Shown: positions 14,580 through 23,387, counted from the first letter of the stretch. The stretch is 24,325 bases of DNA from Colivivens sp963594655 (GCA_963594655.1 CAVBFD010000039.1:1-24325); one strand, 5' to 3'. The notes: generated by a model not told the origin, from the sequence alone. Made by a program: numbers and translations.

Positions 14580-15395
14580 ATGAGTTATTTAGTTGAAGAC
14601 AAGAGGAAAGTCACCACACACAGACTCATCCAGATGAAGCGTGAGGGCAAGAAAATCGCCATGCTCACCGCCTATGACTACACCATCGCGCAGATAGTGG
14701 ACTCCGCAGGGATGGACGTGATTCTCGTGGGCGACTCCGCCTCCAACGTGATGGCGGGCAACATAACGACACTACCCATCACGCTCGACCAGATGATCTA
14801 CCATGCCAAGGCTGTAGTCAGGGCGACACAGAGGGCGCTTGTCATCTGCGACATGCCGTTCGGCACTTATCAGGTGAACCCTACCGAGGGTGTCACCAAT
14901 GCCATACGCATCATGAAGGAAAGCCACTGTGACGCACTGAAACTGGAGGGTGGAGTGGAAATCATCGACACCGTAAGAAAGATTCTCGACGCCGGCATTC
15001 CTGTATGCGGACATCTGGGACTGACCCCACAGAGCATAAACAAGTTCGGCACTTACACCGTCCGCGCTAAGGACGAGGCGGAGGCGGAGAAACTGGTGAG
15101 CGACGCCCATGCCCTTGCCGACGCCGGCTGTTTCGCCCTGGTGCTGGAGAAGATACCGGCGGCACTGGCGGAGAGGGTGACCAAGGAACTGGACATCCCC
15201 GTGATAGGAATAGGAGCGGGACCGTGCGACGGACAGGTACTCGTAGTGGCTGACATGCTCGGTATGTCGAAGGACTTCTCTCCTAAGTTCCTGCGCCGTT
15301 ACGCTGACCTGAACACCATCATGAGCGACGCTATCGGCAACTATATCACCGACGTGAAAAGCGGAGACTTCCCCAACGAGAACGAGAGGTATTAG
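14580..15395 (+). CDS. panB: 3-methyl-2-oxobutanoate hydroxymethyltransferase
   Basis: PanB makes ketopantoate from 2-oxoisovalerate and 5,10-methylenetetrahydrofolate, the first committed step of pantothenate and CoA synthesis. The 271-residue length is normal. Visible signatures are MLTAYDY (28-34), the metal ligand Asp52 in VGDSASNVMAG, Asp91 in CDMPFG, Glu123 in LKLEGG, CGHLGLTPQS, VLEKIPAALA and IGIGAGPCDGQVLV. It is probably cotranscribed with the upstream MBL hydrolase gene. It is followed by a strong bidirectional terminator, which also ends the V-ATPase operon. Confidence 0.97.
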   Translation: MSYLVEDKRKVTTHRLIQMKREGKKIAMLTAYDYTIAQIVDSAGMDVILVGDSASNVMAGNITTLPITLDQMIYHAKAVVRATQRALVICDMPFGTYQVNPTEGVTNAIRIMKESHCDALKLEGGVEIIDTVRKILDAGIPVCGHLGLTPQSINKFGTYTVRAKDEAEAEKLVSDAHALADAGCFALVLEKIPAALAERVTKELDIPVIGIGAGPCDGQVLVVADMLGMSKDFSPKFLRRYADLNTIMSDAIGNYITDVKSGDFPNENERY

Positions 15396-15440
15396 AGGTA
15401 CGGGGCTGTTCGGGGCGGACTCGCAGCACACACACACTGC

Positions 15441-15480
15441 AAAAAAAAAGGCTCTTCCATCGCAGGATGGAAGAGCCTTT
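15441..15480. terminator. Bidirectional terminator between panB and the V-ATPase operon
   Basis: A perfect 15-bp stem (15447-15461 with 15466-15480) with loop GCAG contains GGCTCTTCCATC and its complement. On the minus strand it is followed by a run of nine T (15449-15441), making it an excellent terminator for the V-ATPase operon. For panB the T-run is only TTTAT. Confidence 0.92.
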
Positions 15481-15501
15481 ATCATTGTCTGTGGAACCAC
15501 A

Positions 15502-15960
15502 TTATGCCAGACCAGGCACGATCTGAGCGATGAGGATAAGCACAAGCAGACCGAGGATGGCATAAAGCTCAGGGAACACGGCAAGCACCATGGTTGTACC
15601 GAACGCATTGTATCCGCCACCGATGGCACTGATGCCGTTGGCACATACCTTTGCCTGACGGATAGCTGAGATTAACGCTACCAGTCCCAGTGCCAGTCCC
15701 GCTCCGAACACAGCCGAAGCCTGGGCCATGGACATGTCCTGTGTCACCAGCGGATTGAGGATGAAGAAACCCACGAATCCGTAAAGTCCCTGTGAAGACG
15801 GAAGGGCCGCAAGTCCGATGTAGGAACCTGAAGCTCCCGGATTCTTTTTGAACGCGCCGATAGCGGCGTTTCCACAGATTGTCACTCCGTAGGATGATCC
15901 GATTCCGGACAGTGCGACTGCGAGCGCGATACCTACGTAAGCCAAAAGAATTGGTGTCAT
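15502..15960 (-). CDS. atpK: V-type ATP synthase subunit K (rotor ring)
   Basis: The 152-residue proteolipid has four transmembrane helices arranged as two duplicated hairpins, as in E. hirae NtpK. It forms the membrane ring that carries ions. The ion-binding carboxylate is Glu131 in FPELYAILG. Relative to NtpK, a constant offset of 8 puts Leu53, Ser56, Gln57, Gln102 and Glu131 on the known sodium ligands Leu61, Thr64, Gln65, Gln110 and Glu139, with only Thr to Ser changed. This predicts sodium specificity. It is the last gene of the operon, 94 nt after subunit I, an unusually long spacer in this operon, and 22 nt before the terminator stem. Confidence 0.95.
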   Translation of the reverse strand: MTPILLAYVGIALAVALSGIGSSYGVTICGNAAIGAFKKNPGASGSYIGLAALPSSQGLYGFVGFFILNPLVTQDMSMAQASAVFGAGLALGLVALISAIRQAKVCANGISAIGGGYNAFGTTMVLAVFPELYAILGLLVLILIAQIVPGLA

Positions 15961-16054
15961 AATTTAATTGTTTGTTTTATGGATTAACTCCGCCACCCAT
16001 GAGAAGGGCTTTACCCAGCAGGAGAATCCCGGTTATTAAATAAGAAATTACTGT

Positions 16055-17920
16055 CTACTTCTTTATCTTGAAAGGGTTGTACTCCGTTCCGCCGCCCTCG
16101 AACTCCGCATTCTTGAAGTACTCCACGAAGGTCAGACGCATCGGATGGACGAAGGACGAGATCATACACAAGGCGAAGTTGATGCCGTGTCCCAACAGGA
16201 GGATGATGACCATCGGAAGCCAACGGATTGCCCATGGCATCGATGAGGTGAGGTCTATCGCCAGCGAGTTGAACACACTTCCGAGGATACCGCCTGTGAG
16301 TCCCAAGGCAAACAGACGGATGTAACTCAGCAGGTCGCCCAACAGGCCTGTGGCCATGCCGTACACCGCCCACACTCCGGAACCGAGATTCTTGACCGTT
16401 CCAAGTACGGGTTTGTCGTACACTCCAGGACTGTTGAGGAAGAATATGCCTACACAGGACAGGGCTATCAGGACGTAGAAGACGTACTGCACCGCTACCG
16501 GCCACTCGAACCCGAAGACTGGAAATCCGTAAAGGAGCGTCGCGCTCAACAACGCCACCACCCACGAGAACTTGCCCACTCCGTAGACAGGTCCGTAGTT
16601 CTTCACTGCCTTGCATCCTGCCATCACCATTCCCAACAGTACCTGCACGAGACCCACAATCACGGATATGACCATCATCGGTGAGTAGCCGAGGAACTTG
16701 TCCTTCAGACTGTCGTTCACGAAATAGGACTGCACCGGCTTTATCCATTCCCAGTCAACGGAAGAGAGGTCGATTCCGAAGAACGACCCGGTGACCGAAC
16801 CACAGACCACGGTCATGCCTCCGAGCAGTGCGCCCAACAGTCCGAACTTCTTCAGACCGGGTTTCAGTACGCATATCAGCAGACTGATTGCCATGATTAT
16901 GAGTCCGTATCCGGTGTCGCCCATACACATGCCGAAGAACAACATGAAGAACGGAGCGAACATCGGCAGAGGGTCGATGTCGTGGTAGTTGGGGAGTGAA
17001 TACATCCTAAGTATCGGTTCAAACAGGGAAGCGAACTTATTGTCGTGTATCTTCACCGGCACGTCGTCATCGAACTCAGGGTCGGACATCTCATAGAATA
17101 TATGCGCCTTCTCCAGATAGTCTACAACAGCGTCCTTCTTCTCGTCGAGAACCCATCCTACAAGCAGGCGTACAGCTCCGTCGGCTATCGTCTCATGACT
17201 CAAGTGGACCTTCGACAGGGACACGTCGTTCTCATTGGCTGTCTGACCGGCGACAATCACGTCCTTATACTTACTCTCTATGACGAGCAGACGGTCGTGT
17301 ATCACCGACAGTTCCTTCTCCAACCGGTGTTTTTCCTCCTTGTACTCAGAGAGCCTCTTCTCCGGCAGTGCCAAAGCCTCCGCCGTGATGTCGGGAGTCT
17401 CTTTGGTAAACGTGATGAAATAGGTCTTGCCGTCCACGTCGTTCACCCGGGTGGCGAAACAGTCGCTCTCCCACTCCTTCTTGAATGACTTCGACGAGCA
17501 TACGTAGAAGGTGGCGACATATCCCTGGCGCTCAAGGCCACGTATATTGTCCCAGTCGAACTCGCCCCACGGAGCGAGGATCGCGATGTTCTTCTCCACC
17601 TCATCGAGCCTGTGCCTGCACACCAGTTCGTCCTCACCCTGCTTCTCCACGTATGACACCAGTTCCAAAGCGGAGGAGGTGTCAACATCGGGAGTCACGC
17701 CGGGATTCCCTGTCTTGTATGTCTTTGCCGCAAAATCAAGATCCGCAAGAGCCTTCCTGTTACGATCCGCACGGGCAAGGGCCAGTTGCAGTTCATCGCT
17801 GGTAGCCCCCTTCTGCAGTTCGTCCACATGAACCACTCCCAGTTCGCGTATTGAATTTATGAACCCGTCATATTCCTCACTGGTTACGAGGAACAGGAAT
17901 TTCTTCATTTTCTTTATCAT
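16055..17920 (-). CDS. atpI: V-type ATP synthase subunit I (membrane stator)
   Basis: The 621-residue protein has a cytoplasmic N-terminal half with coiled-coil segments (KEEKHRLEKELSVIHDRL) and a C-terminal half with seven or more hydrophobic helices from about residue 325. The essential arginine of a/I subunits is Arg535 in LLSYIRLFALGLTGG, which faces Glu131 of the K ring. Its start overlaps the stop of subunit D by 4 nt (ATGA at 17920-17917), indicating translational coupling. The second Met (residue 5) is an alternative start. Confidence 0.95.
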   Translation of the reverse strand: MIKKMKKFLFLVTSEEYDGFINSIRELGVVHVDELQKGATSDELQLALARADRNRKALADLDFAAKTYKTGNPGVTPDVDTSSALELVSYVEKQGEDELVCRHRLDEVEKNIAILAPWGEFDWDNIRGLERQGYVATFYVCSSKSFKKEWESDCFATRVNDVDGKTYFITFTKETPDITAEALALPEKRLSEYKEEKHRLEKELSVIHDRLLVIESKYKDVIVAGQTANENDVSLSKVHLSHETIADGAVRLLVGWVLDEKKDAVVDYLEKAHIFYEMSDPEFDDDVPVKIHDNKFASLFEPILRMYSLPNYHDIDPLPMFAPFFMLFFGMCMGDTGYGLIIMAISLLICVLKPGLKKFGLLGALLGGMTVVCGSVTGSFFGIDLSSVDWEWIKPVQSYFVNDSLKDKFLGYSPMMVISVIVGLVQVLLGMVMAGCKAVKNYGPVYGVGKFSWVVALLSATLLYGFPVFGFEWPVAVQYVFYVLIALSCVGIFFLNSPGVYDKPVLGTVKNLGSGVWAVYGMATGLLGDLLSYIRLFALGLTGGILGSVFNSLAIDLTSSMPWAIRWLPMVIILLLGHGINFALCMISSFVHPMRLTFVEYFKNAEFEGGGTEYNPFKIKK

Positions 17921-18555
17921 ACTCGTTCCTCCTTTGTTTGTTCCTCCGTTCCGTCGGCATCCACCACACGCTTCTGCTGCAGGGCCTTGAGGATTTTCTG
18001 TGAAGACTTCGACAGGTTCTCCTCATCTTCCATAAAGCGTTTTATCTTGCGGATAGCCTCCTTATAGCCCGGAATCTGCACCTTCTCGAAGAGGTTCACC
18101 TTCTGGGTGGTCTTGCGCCTGGCATGGTCCAGAAGACCGAGCTTCGCCACGACAAACTCGTGTTCCACCGCCGTCTTGGCAAGTCCCTGAAGGAGATTGA
18201 TGCCGTCGAAGTACCATTTAGGGGCGCTGAACAGTCCGAAGGGTTTCACCTCAAGACGGATATTGGTCAGTACAGGCACTCTCACGCCGGCTATCTTCTT
18301 CACGTCCATCTCCACATCCTTCAAGGCCACCAACGACGCGTCGAACTCGCACCACAGGGCATACATCGACTCATAGCCGCCAATCTGCGACTCCAGCCGT
18401 CTGTTCAGTTCATCGGCTTCGTTCTTCGTCTTCTTCACCTCCAGACGCAACGCCGTCTCCTTGCTCTTTATGATAGGCAAGGTACGCTGCCGCATCTTCA
18501 GTTGCTTTTCTATCTGCTGAAGCGATGTCTTGTTATATTGAAACTTTATTGCCAT
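17917..18555 (-). CDS. atpD: V-type ATP synthase subunit D (central shaft)
   Basis: The 212-residue protein has long N- and C-terminal helices, as in the rotor shaft: FQYNKTSLQQIEKQLKMRQ at the start, LRLEVKKTKNEADELNRRL, and near the end LGLLDHARRKTTQKVNLFE followed by EAIRKIKRFMEDEE, which are the family signatures. It connects the A/B head to the membrane ring. It overlaps subunit I by 4 nt and lies 40 nt after subunit B. The partner shaft subunit F has no visible gene in the operon. Confidence 0.95.
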   Translation of the reverse strand: MAIKFQYNKTSLQQIEKQLKMRQRTLPIIKSKETALRLEVKKTKNEADELNRRLESQIGGYESMYALWCEFDASLVALKDVEMDVKKIAGVRVPVLTNIRLEVKPFGLFSAPKWYFDGINLLQGLAKTAVEHEFVVAKLGLLDHARRKTTQKVNLFEKVQIPGYKEAIRKIKRFMEDEENLSKSSQKILKALQQKRVVDADGTEEQTKEERV

Positions 18556-18595
18556 AACTGAGTTTTCGAATAATCACATGTAAACACCAATCCAA

Positions 18596-19918
18596 TCACT
18601 TCCAATAGATGTCGGTAAACTCTTTCTTGATGTTCACCTCTTCCAGTGTGAAGTACTTCTTGAATAGTCCCCATGTCACATCGAGCATCTCTGTTGTGTC
18701 CAGGTCGACATCGATTGCCAAAAGCTGCCCGGCATAGTCCTTCGCGAAATTCAGACAGCGGTTGTCGTAATCGGTAAGGTCGAAACCGTTCTCCAGCTTG
18801 GTCTTCGCGTTGGCGGCGTCCGAATAGAGTCGGATGGCAGCGTTCATGACCTGACTGTGGTCCTTGCGTGTCTTCTTCCCGGCAACCAACTGCTTCAGAC
18901 GTGAGAGCGAGCGGAACGGGTCAACGATGACCTTACCTGTGTCTGAGTCACGGCGCAGGTAGAGCTGGCCCTCGGTGATGTAACCGGTATTGTCAGGCAC
19001 GGCATGTGTGATGTCGCCGCCGGCCAGTGTGGTTACGGCTATGATGGTTATGGAACCGCCACCAGCCTCCTCGGGGAACTGCACCGCCTTCTCGTATATC
19101 TTCGCGAGGTCTGAATAGAGTGAACCCGGCATTGAGTCCTTTGACGGAATCTGGTCCATACGGTTGCTCACGATGGCAAGTGAGTCGGCATAAGAGGTCA
19201 TGTCCGTAAGCAGGACAAGCACCTTCTCGTGTTTCTCCACAGCGAAGTACTCCGCAGCGGAGAGTGCCATGTCCGGGACAAGCAGACGCTCCACCGCCGG
19301 GTCTTCCGTCGTGTTCATGAAACTGATGATTCGGTCGAGGGCTCCGGCATTGGAGAAGGTGTTGCGGAAGAAGTAATAGTCGTCGTTGGTCATTCCCATA
19401 CCGCCGAGGATAATCTTGTCAGCCTTGGCGCGGAGAGCCACCATCGCCATCACCTCATTGAACGGTTGGTCAGGGTCGGCGAAGAACGGTATCTTCTGTC
19501 CTGACACCAGGGTGTTGTTGAGGTCGATGCCGGCAATACCTGTGGCAATCAGTTCGCTCGGCTGTTTGCGTCGTACCGGGTTGACAGACGGTCCGCCGAT
19601 TTCCACTTCCTTTCCTTCAATCTCCGGTCCTCCGTCTATCGGTTCACCGTACGCGTTGAAGAAACGGCCCGCCAACTGGTCGCTCACCTTCAGGGTAGGT
19701 GACTGTCCGAGGAACACCACCTCCGCATTCGTGGGGATGCCTCCTGTACCTTCGAACACCTGAAGGGTAACCTCATCGCCGGCTATCTTTACCACCTGTG
19801 CGAGCTTGCCGTTTATCCGTGCCAGTTCGTCATAACCCACGCCTGTCGCCTTCAGCGAGCAGGTCGCTTTAGTAATCTGGCTTATCTTTGTATATACTTT
19901 TTGAAACGCTTTTGCCAT
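18596..19918 (-). CDS. atpB: V-type ATP synthase subunit B (regulatory, non-catalytic)
   Basis: The 440-residue protein aligns in order with the B subunit: YDELARINGKLAQV, a degenerate P-loop SGQKIPFFADPDQPFNEV lacking the GKT of the catalytic subunit, LVLLTDMTSYADSLA, GYITEGQLYLRRD and FRSLSRLKQLVAGK with the arginine finger region. It alternates with subunit A in the hexameric head. It starts 5 nt after the A-subunit stop. Confidence 0.96.
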   Translation of the reverse strand: MAKAFQKVYTKISQITKATCSLKATGVGYDELARINGKLAQVVKIAGDEVTLQVFEGTGGIPTNAEVVFLGQSPTLKVSDQLAGRFFNAYGEPIDGGPEIEGKEVEIGGPSVNPVRRKQPSELIATGIAGIDLNNTLVSGQKIPFFADPDQPFNEVMAMVALRAKADKIILGGMGMTNDDYYFFRNTFSNAGALDRIISFMNTTEDPAVERLLVPDMALSAAEYFAVEKHEKVLVLLTDMTSYADSLAIVSNRMDQIPSKDSMPGSLYSDLAKIYEKAVQFPEEAGGGSITIIAVTTLAGGDITHAVPDNTGYITEGQLYLRRDSDTGKVIVDPFRSLSRLKQLVAGKKTRKDHSQVMNAAIRLYSDAANAKTKLENGFDLTDYDNRCLNFAKDYAGQLLAIDVDLDTTEMLDVTWGLFKKYFTLEEVNIKKEFTDIYWK

Positions 19919-19923
19919 TGTGA

Positions 19924-21675
19924 TTATGCTTTATGGGGTTTTACCATGTCCTTAATCTGACTTACATAGCCATTGTACTGTTCAGACTTGTATTCGGAAT
20001 AGTTCATCTGCTTACACAGGTTTATCATCTTCTTGAAGAAGTCCACCACATCGAGGAAGTTCTCGAAATGATAGTCAGCCTCACATATCTCAGTAACCAA
20101 ATCAAGTATCTCCTCCTGACGCTCCAGTGATGTCATGGCGTCAACATCGTCGAACGCGTCCTGCTGGAGCAGCACATAATCGACCACCTCCGACTTCCAG
20201 AATGTCTCGTGGTAGTCCACCGGCACTCCGTCGTCACCGAGGATGTTTATCTGTTCTGAAATCTCCTTTCCGCGTTGCATACGTGTCTTAAGCGCCATCA
20301 CCTTAGGAATCCACTGGTCGTTGATTTTCTTTGCCACATATTCCTTGAACTCAGGATACTCCAGATACTTGGAATAGGAGTCAATCGGGTTGACCGCCGG
20401 ATAACGTTTCTTGTCGGCGCGGTCCTGCTCCAGTCCATAGAAACAGCGGGCCACCTTCTTGGTGTTCTCCGTCACAGGCTCCTTCAGGTTACCTCCGGCC
20501 GGTGACACCGTTCCGATGAAAGTGACGGAACCGACCTCACCGTTGTTGAGGTACACATAGCCCGCACGGCCGTAGAAGTTACTTATGAGCGCCCCCAGGT
20601 CCATCGGGAAGGCGTCAGGACCAGGCAACTCCTCCATACGGTTGGACATCTCTCGCAAAGCCTGCGCCCAACGCGATGTGGAGTCTGCCATGAGCAGCAC
20701 GCGCAGTCCCATTGACCTGTAGTACTCCGCCATCGTCATCGCCGTGTACACGGATGCCTCACGGGCAGCCACCGGCATGTTGGACGTGTTGGCTATGATG
20801 ATTGTACGTTCCATCAACTTACGTCCCGTATGCGGGTCCACCAGTTCAGGGAACTCAGTGAAGATCTCCACGACCTCGTTCGCGCGCTCTCCGCACGCCG
20901 CGATAATCACGATGTCCGCCTCCGCCTGTTTTGAAATCGCATGCTGGAGGACGGTCTTACCAGTTCCGAACGGTCCCGGGATGAATCCTGTTCCACCCTC
21001 GACAATCGGGTTGAAGGTGTCTATGGTGCGCACACCTGTCTCAAGCAACTTGAACGGACGTGGTTTTTCTTTGTAATTGGTCATCGCGAACTTCACCGGC
21101 CAGTGCTGGATCATGTCAACCTTCAGTTCATCACCGTTCTCCTTAGTCAGTACCGCAATGGTGTCTGTTATCTTATACTGTCCTGCCGGCGCAATCGACT
21201 TCACGCGTGCCTTGCCCTCCATCTGGAAAGGCGCCATAATCTTCAGCGGTTGGGAGTTCTCGACAACCGTACCGAGCCAGTCGGACGACTGCACTGTATC
21301 GCCCACCTTCACCAGAGGCTCGAAATCCCATATCCTGTCCTCGTCCAGAGGGTTGGTGTACTGTCCACGTTTGAGGAAGACACCCTCCATCTTGTTGAGG
21401 TCATTCTGCAGACCGTCGAAATTCTTCGACAACATACCGGGAGCGAGCTTCACCTCAAGCATGTGGCCTGTGAAATCGGCCGGTGCGCCGACCTTCAGTC
21501 CACGTGTCGACTCGAACACCTGAACAAACACGTCAGAACCCACGACCTTAATGACCTCCGCCATAAGCCGGTCGCCACCGGTTTCTATGTAGCAGATCTC
21601 GCCTTGAGACACCGGACCGTCGACTCCAAGAGTTACCATGTTGGCGATAACGCCTTTAACAGTTCCTTTTGTCAT
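19924..21675 (-). CDS. atpA: V-type ATP synthase subunit A (catalytic)
   Basis: The 583-residue catalytic subunit has Walker A GPFGTGKT (234-241), the GER motif in ACGERANEVVEIF, TSNMPVAARE, a Walker B strand LLMADSTSRWAQALREMS, and SPAGGNLKEPVTENT, all typical of V/A-type A subunits. The non-homologous insertion between the N-terminal barrel and the P-loop is present, separating it from F-type beta. It lies 23 nt after the DUF2764 gene and 5 nt before subunit B. Confidence 0.97.
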   Translation of the reverse strand: MTKGTVKGVIANMVTLGVDGPVSQGEICYIETGGDRLMAEVIKVVGSDVFVQVFESTRGLKVGAPADFTGHMLEVKLAPGMLSKNFDGLQNDLNKMEGVFLKRGQYTNPLDEDRIWDFEPLVKVGDTVQSSDWLGTVVENSQPLKIMAPFQMEGKARVKSIAPAGQYKITDTIAVLTKENGDELKVDMIQHWPVKFAMTNYKEKPRPFKLLETGVRTIDTFNPIVEGGTGFIPGPFGTGKTVLQHAISKQAEADIVIIAACGERANEVVEIFTEFPELVDPHTGRKLMERTIIIANTSNMPVAAREASVYTAMTMAEYYRSMGLRVLLMADSTSRWAQALREMSNRMEELPGPDAFPMDLGALISNFYGRAGYVYLNNGEVGSVTFIGTVSPAGGNLKEPVTENTKKVARCFYGLEQDRADKKRYPAVNPIDSYSKYLEYPEFKEYVAKKINDQWIPKVMALKTRMQRGKEISEQINILGDDGVPVDYHETFWKSEVVDYVLLQQDAFDDVDAMTSLERQEEILDLVTEICEADYHFENFLDVVDFFKKMINLCKQMNYSEYKSEQYNGYVSQIKDMVKPHKA

Positions 21676-21698
21676 AATGTATATCTTTCTATTATTTT

Positions 21699-22538
21699 CT
21701 ATTTAACAAATTCCTCTGGCACTTTAGCCTCACTGCGGAGGTTCTCTATGATTTGTCTGAACTGGGCCTTGCCCTCCTCCACGTCAAGCATCTTCCAGCG
21801 TTCCAGTATCTCCAACTTACAGAAATAGGCGAACAGGGCTTCTATCGAGAACACGTCATCAAGGGCGTTCTCGTCCAGCCATGCCCATCTGAAAGCGTCT
21901 ATCTTCTTCTCCTTCAGAACAGGGTCGGTCTCCTCCGCTATCTTCATCAGGTCTGCCACATAGTCATACTCACGCGTCAGGTCGAAGTCCTTAGTGTTGT
22001 TCGTGCGAATCATCTCCGTCACCTCATTGTCACCCTGGATGCAACTGGCAACATTTAGTCCGTTCTTCTTTGCTATCAGTCCCGTAAGTATGTTTGTTAT
22101 GTTGAAGTTGAACGTATACCAATCCGCTATCAGCTTGTTCGGGGATTTCATGGCATACTGGTAGTACGCAAGCATCATGGCGTCCTCCGGGAAATAGTCC
22201 GGTTTCTGGCTGTTGTACTCGTAGTTACGCGCAAACTCCGACATGAACGCTGGGAAACGGTGGACATTGAAGTTCATGTCCTTCGCCGACTTTATCAGGT
22301 CGTGATACTGGTCAAGCACAAAATTGCCGTAAGTGCTGATTTTAGAGTCCGGATTCTTCAGGAGCTTCACTAAGTTCAGACAGTCATACCTCAAGAAGAA
22401 ACGGTAGAGCAACTTACTGTCCTCAGCGGAAAGCATCTCACGGGTTTCCTCCTTCAGTTCACCGACAGTCCTCGCCTGCTTGGTATCCGAGAGGGATACG
22501 TCAGGCAAGCCTGCCATCAAGCAATAATAATGTCCCAT
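21699..22538 (-). CDS. DUF2764 protein of the V-ATPase operon (candidate C-like subunit)
   Basis: The 279-residue protein begins YYCLMAGLPDVSLSD, matches the DUF2764 family and is predicted mostly helical, with no signal peptide or membrane helix. Marks include LLYRFFLRYDCLNLVKLL, NFNITNILTGLIAKKNGL and FRWAWLDENALDDVF. The gene sits between E and A, the place where C or F genes would be expected, and neither C nor F is present. From established knowledge, Chlamydia V-ATPase operons have the same order (E, hypothetical, A, B, D, I, K). Helical content, tight linkage and the missing socket subunit suggest it replaces subunit C (yeast d), connecting the shaft to the K ring. This is inference. 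Confidence 0.85.
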   Translation of the reverse strand: MGHYYCLMAGLPDVSLSDTKQARTVGELKEETREMLSAEDSKLLYRFFLRYDCLNLVKLLKNPDSKISTYGNFVLDQYHDLIKSAKDMNFNVHRFPAFMSEFARNYEYNSQKPDYFPEDAMMLAYYQYAMKSPNKLIADWYTFNFNITNILTGLIAKKNGLNVASCIQGDNEVTEMIRTNNTKDFDLTREYDYVADLMKIAEETDPVLKEKKIDAFRWAWLDENALDDVFSIEALFAYFCKLEILERWKMLDVEEGKAQFRQIIENLRSEAKVPEEFVK

Positions 22539-22588
22539 CTTTTGTTCATTCTCGATTCAAAGTAATGTCATCACTCCAAGCACAAGGA

Positions 22589-23182
22589 TTACTTGAAGAG
22601 CAGGTCTACAAGCTGAGGACGGAGGAACGACTTGAAAAAATCCTCGAACTCCTTCTCTCCGAACTTCACCTTATAAGAACCGTCAGCAGGTTCGATAGTG
22701 AACAGAGCGTCCTGACCATGTACTTTCTGAATCTTCACCCCCTTATCGAGCAGGGCTTTAGCCTTTGACGCGAACACCGTCTTCAGGCTCTCTGCGTCTT
22801 CAGTTGAGATGACAATATCCTCCTGCGAACCCCACTTCTCCGCAAGTTTAAGGATGAACTGGTTCATGAACGCCTTGTCAGCCACTGTCTGTTTTACCAC
22901 CTCATTGACACTGGAGTCAGTCAGGACATTAGTAACCTCGGTCTTCAAAGAGCTTAATGCCTGTCCAGCATACATCTTCAGTTCTGATTTTGTATTCTCA
23001 TTCAGAGCGTCAGCTTCTTTCTTCGCCGATGCGACAATAGTTTCAGCCTGAGCCTTTGCGGCATCGATGATTTTAGCCGACTCTTCTTTTGCGGCAGCAA
23101 CGATTTTCTCAGCCTCCGCCTTACCTTTCTCTACACCCTCATTCAAGAGTTTGTCCGTCAGTTCTTGTATTTTACTTTCCAT
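22589..23182 (-). CDS. atpE: V-type ATP synthase subunit E (peripheral stalk)
   Basis: The 197-residue protein has a long, highly charged Ala/Lys/Glu-rich N-terminal helix (residues 1-75, with AEKIVAAAKEESAKIIDAAK) that forms the peripheral-stalk coiled coil. The compact C-terminal domain ends KEFEDFFKSFLRPQLVDLLF, as expected for E subunits. A separate G/H stalk subunit is not encoded here. It is the first gene of the operon, about 20 nt behind the nearer promoter, and precedes DUF2764 by 50 nt. Confidence 0.9.
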   Translation of the reverse strand: MESKIQELTDKLLNEGVEKGKAEAEKIVAAAKEESAKIIDAAKAQAETIVASAKKEADALNENTKSELKMYAGQALSSLKTEVTNVLTDSSVNEVVKQTVADKAFMNQFILKLAEKWGSQEDIVISTEDAESLKTVFASKAKALLDKGVKIQKVHGQDALFTIEPADGSYKVKFGEKEFEDFFKSFLRPQLVDLLFK

Positions 23183-23209
23183 ATACGACTGCTAATTGAT
23201 TTCAGTGTA

Positions 23210-23237
23210 CAAATATAATGCTTTTTCAGCAAACAAA
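23210..23237 (-). promoter_or_regulatory. Proximal promoter of the V-ATPase operon
   Basis: TATATTTG on the minus strand (23217-23210) is an exact -7 box. TTTG (23237-23234) is a possible -33 element, but the 16-nt spacer is short. The leader to ATG 23182 is about 20 nt. Confidence 0.6.
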
Positions 23238-23273
23238 AAGTTTAACGATGAAATAAGTGTAATTTAGTGGCTA

Positions 23274-23303
23274 CAAAGTTACGGATTTACCCCTAAACGC
23301 AAA
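23274..23303 (-). promoter_or_regulatory. Distal promoter of the V-ATPase operon
   Basis: TTTG (23303-23300), an 18-nt spacer and TAACTTTG (23281-23274) on the minus strand match the consensus at both elements. RNA from here would have a leader of about 85 nt and pass through the proximal promoter. It begins about 30 nt after the rrn terminator, so the operon appears independent of rRNA transcription. Confidence 0.68.
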
Positions 23304-23333
23304 CCACAATGCGAAAAAAACTTGGACAGGCAC

Positions 23334-23376
23334 AAAAAAAAACGAGTCCTCCAGACGTGTGTCCAGAAGACTCGTT
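23334..23376 (-). terminator. rRNA operon terminator
   Basis: On the minus strand ACGAGTC (23348-23342) and GACTCGT (23375-23369) close a hairpin with further short pairings (TC/GA, GAC/GTC). A run of nine T (23342-23334) follows. It lies about 12 nt after the 5S 3' end. Confidence 0.87.
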
Positions 23377-23387
23377 GTATTAAAAAA

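Larger units (their letters stand above)
23183..23333. other. Intergenic region between rrn terminator and V-ATPase operon
   Basis: Besides the two promoters listed separately, the stretch 23304-23333 and the leader contain no coding frame or RNA gene that I recognise. The sequence is A+T-rich. Confidence 0.5.

Noticed and set aside
14772..15644. 290-codon minus-strand frame over panB and the K subunit
   Set aside because: It runs through the strong bidirectional terminator and across two well-identified genes.
16011..16748. 245-codon frame in a shifted register of the subunit I gene
   Set aside because: It lies entirely within atpI and its downstream spacer, lacks membrane helices and has no homology signature.
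18556..18595. Hidden subunit F gene between B and D
   Set aside because: The spacer is only 40 nt, and no other gap in the operon (maximum 94 nt) can hold a gene of about 100 codons.
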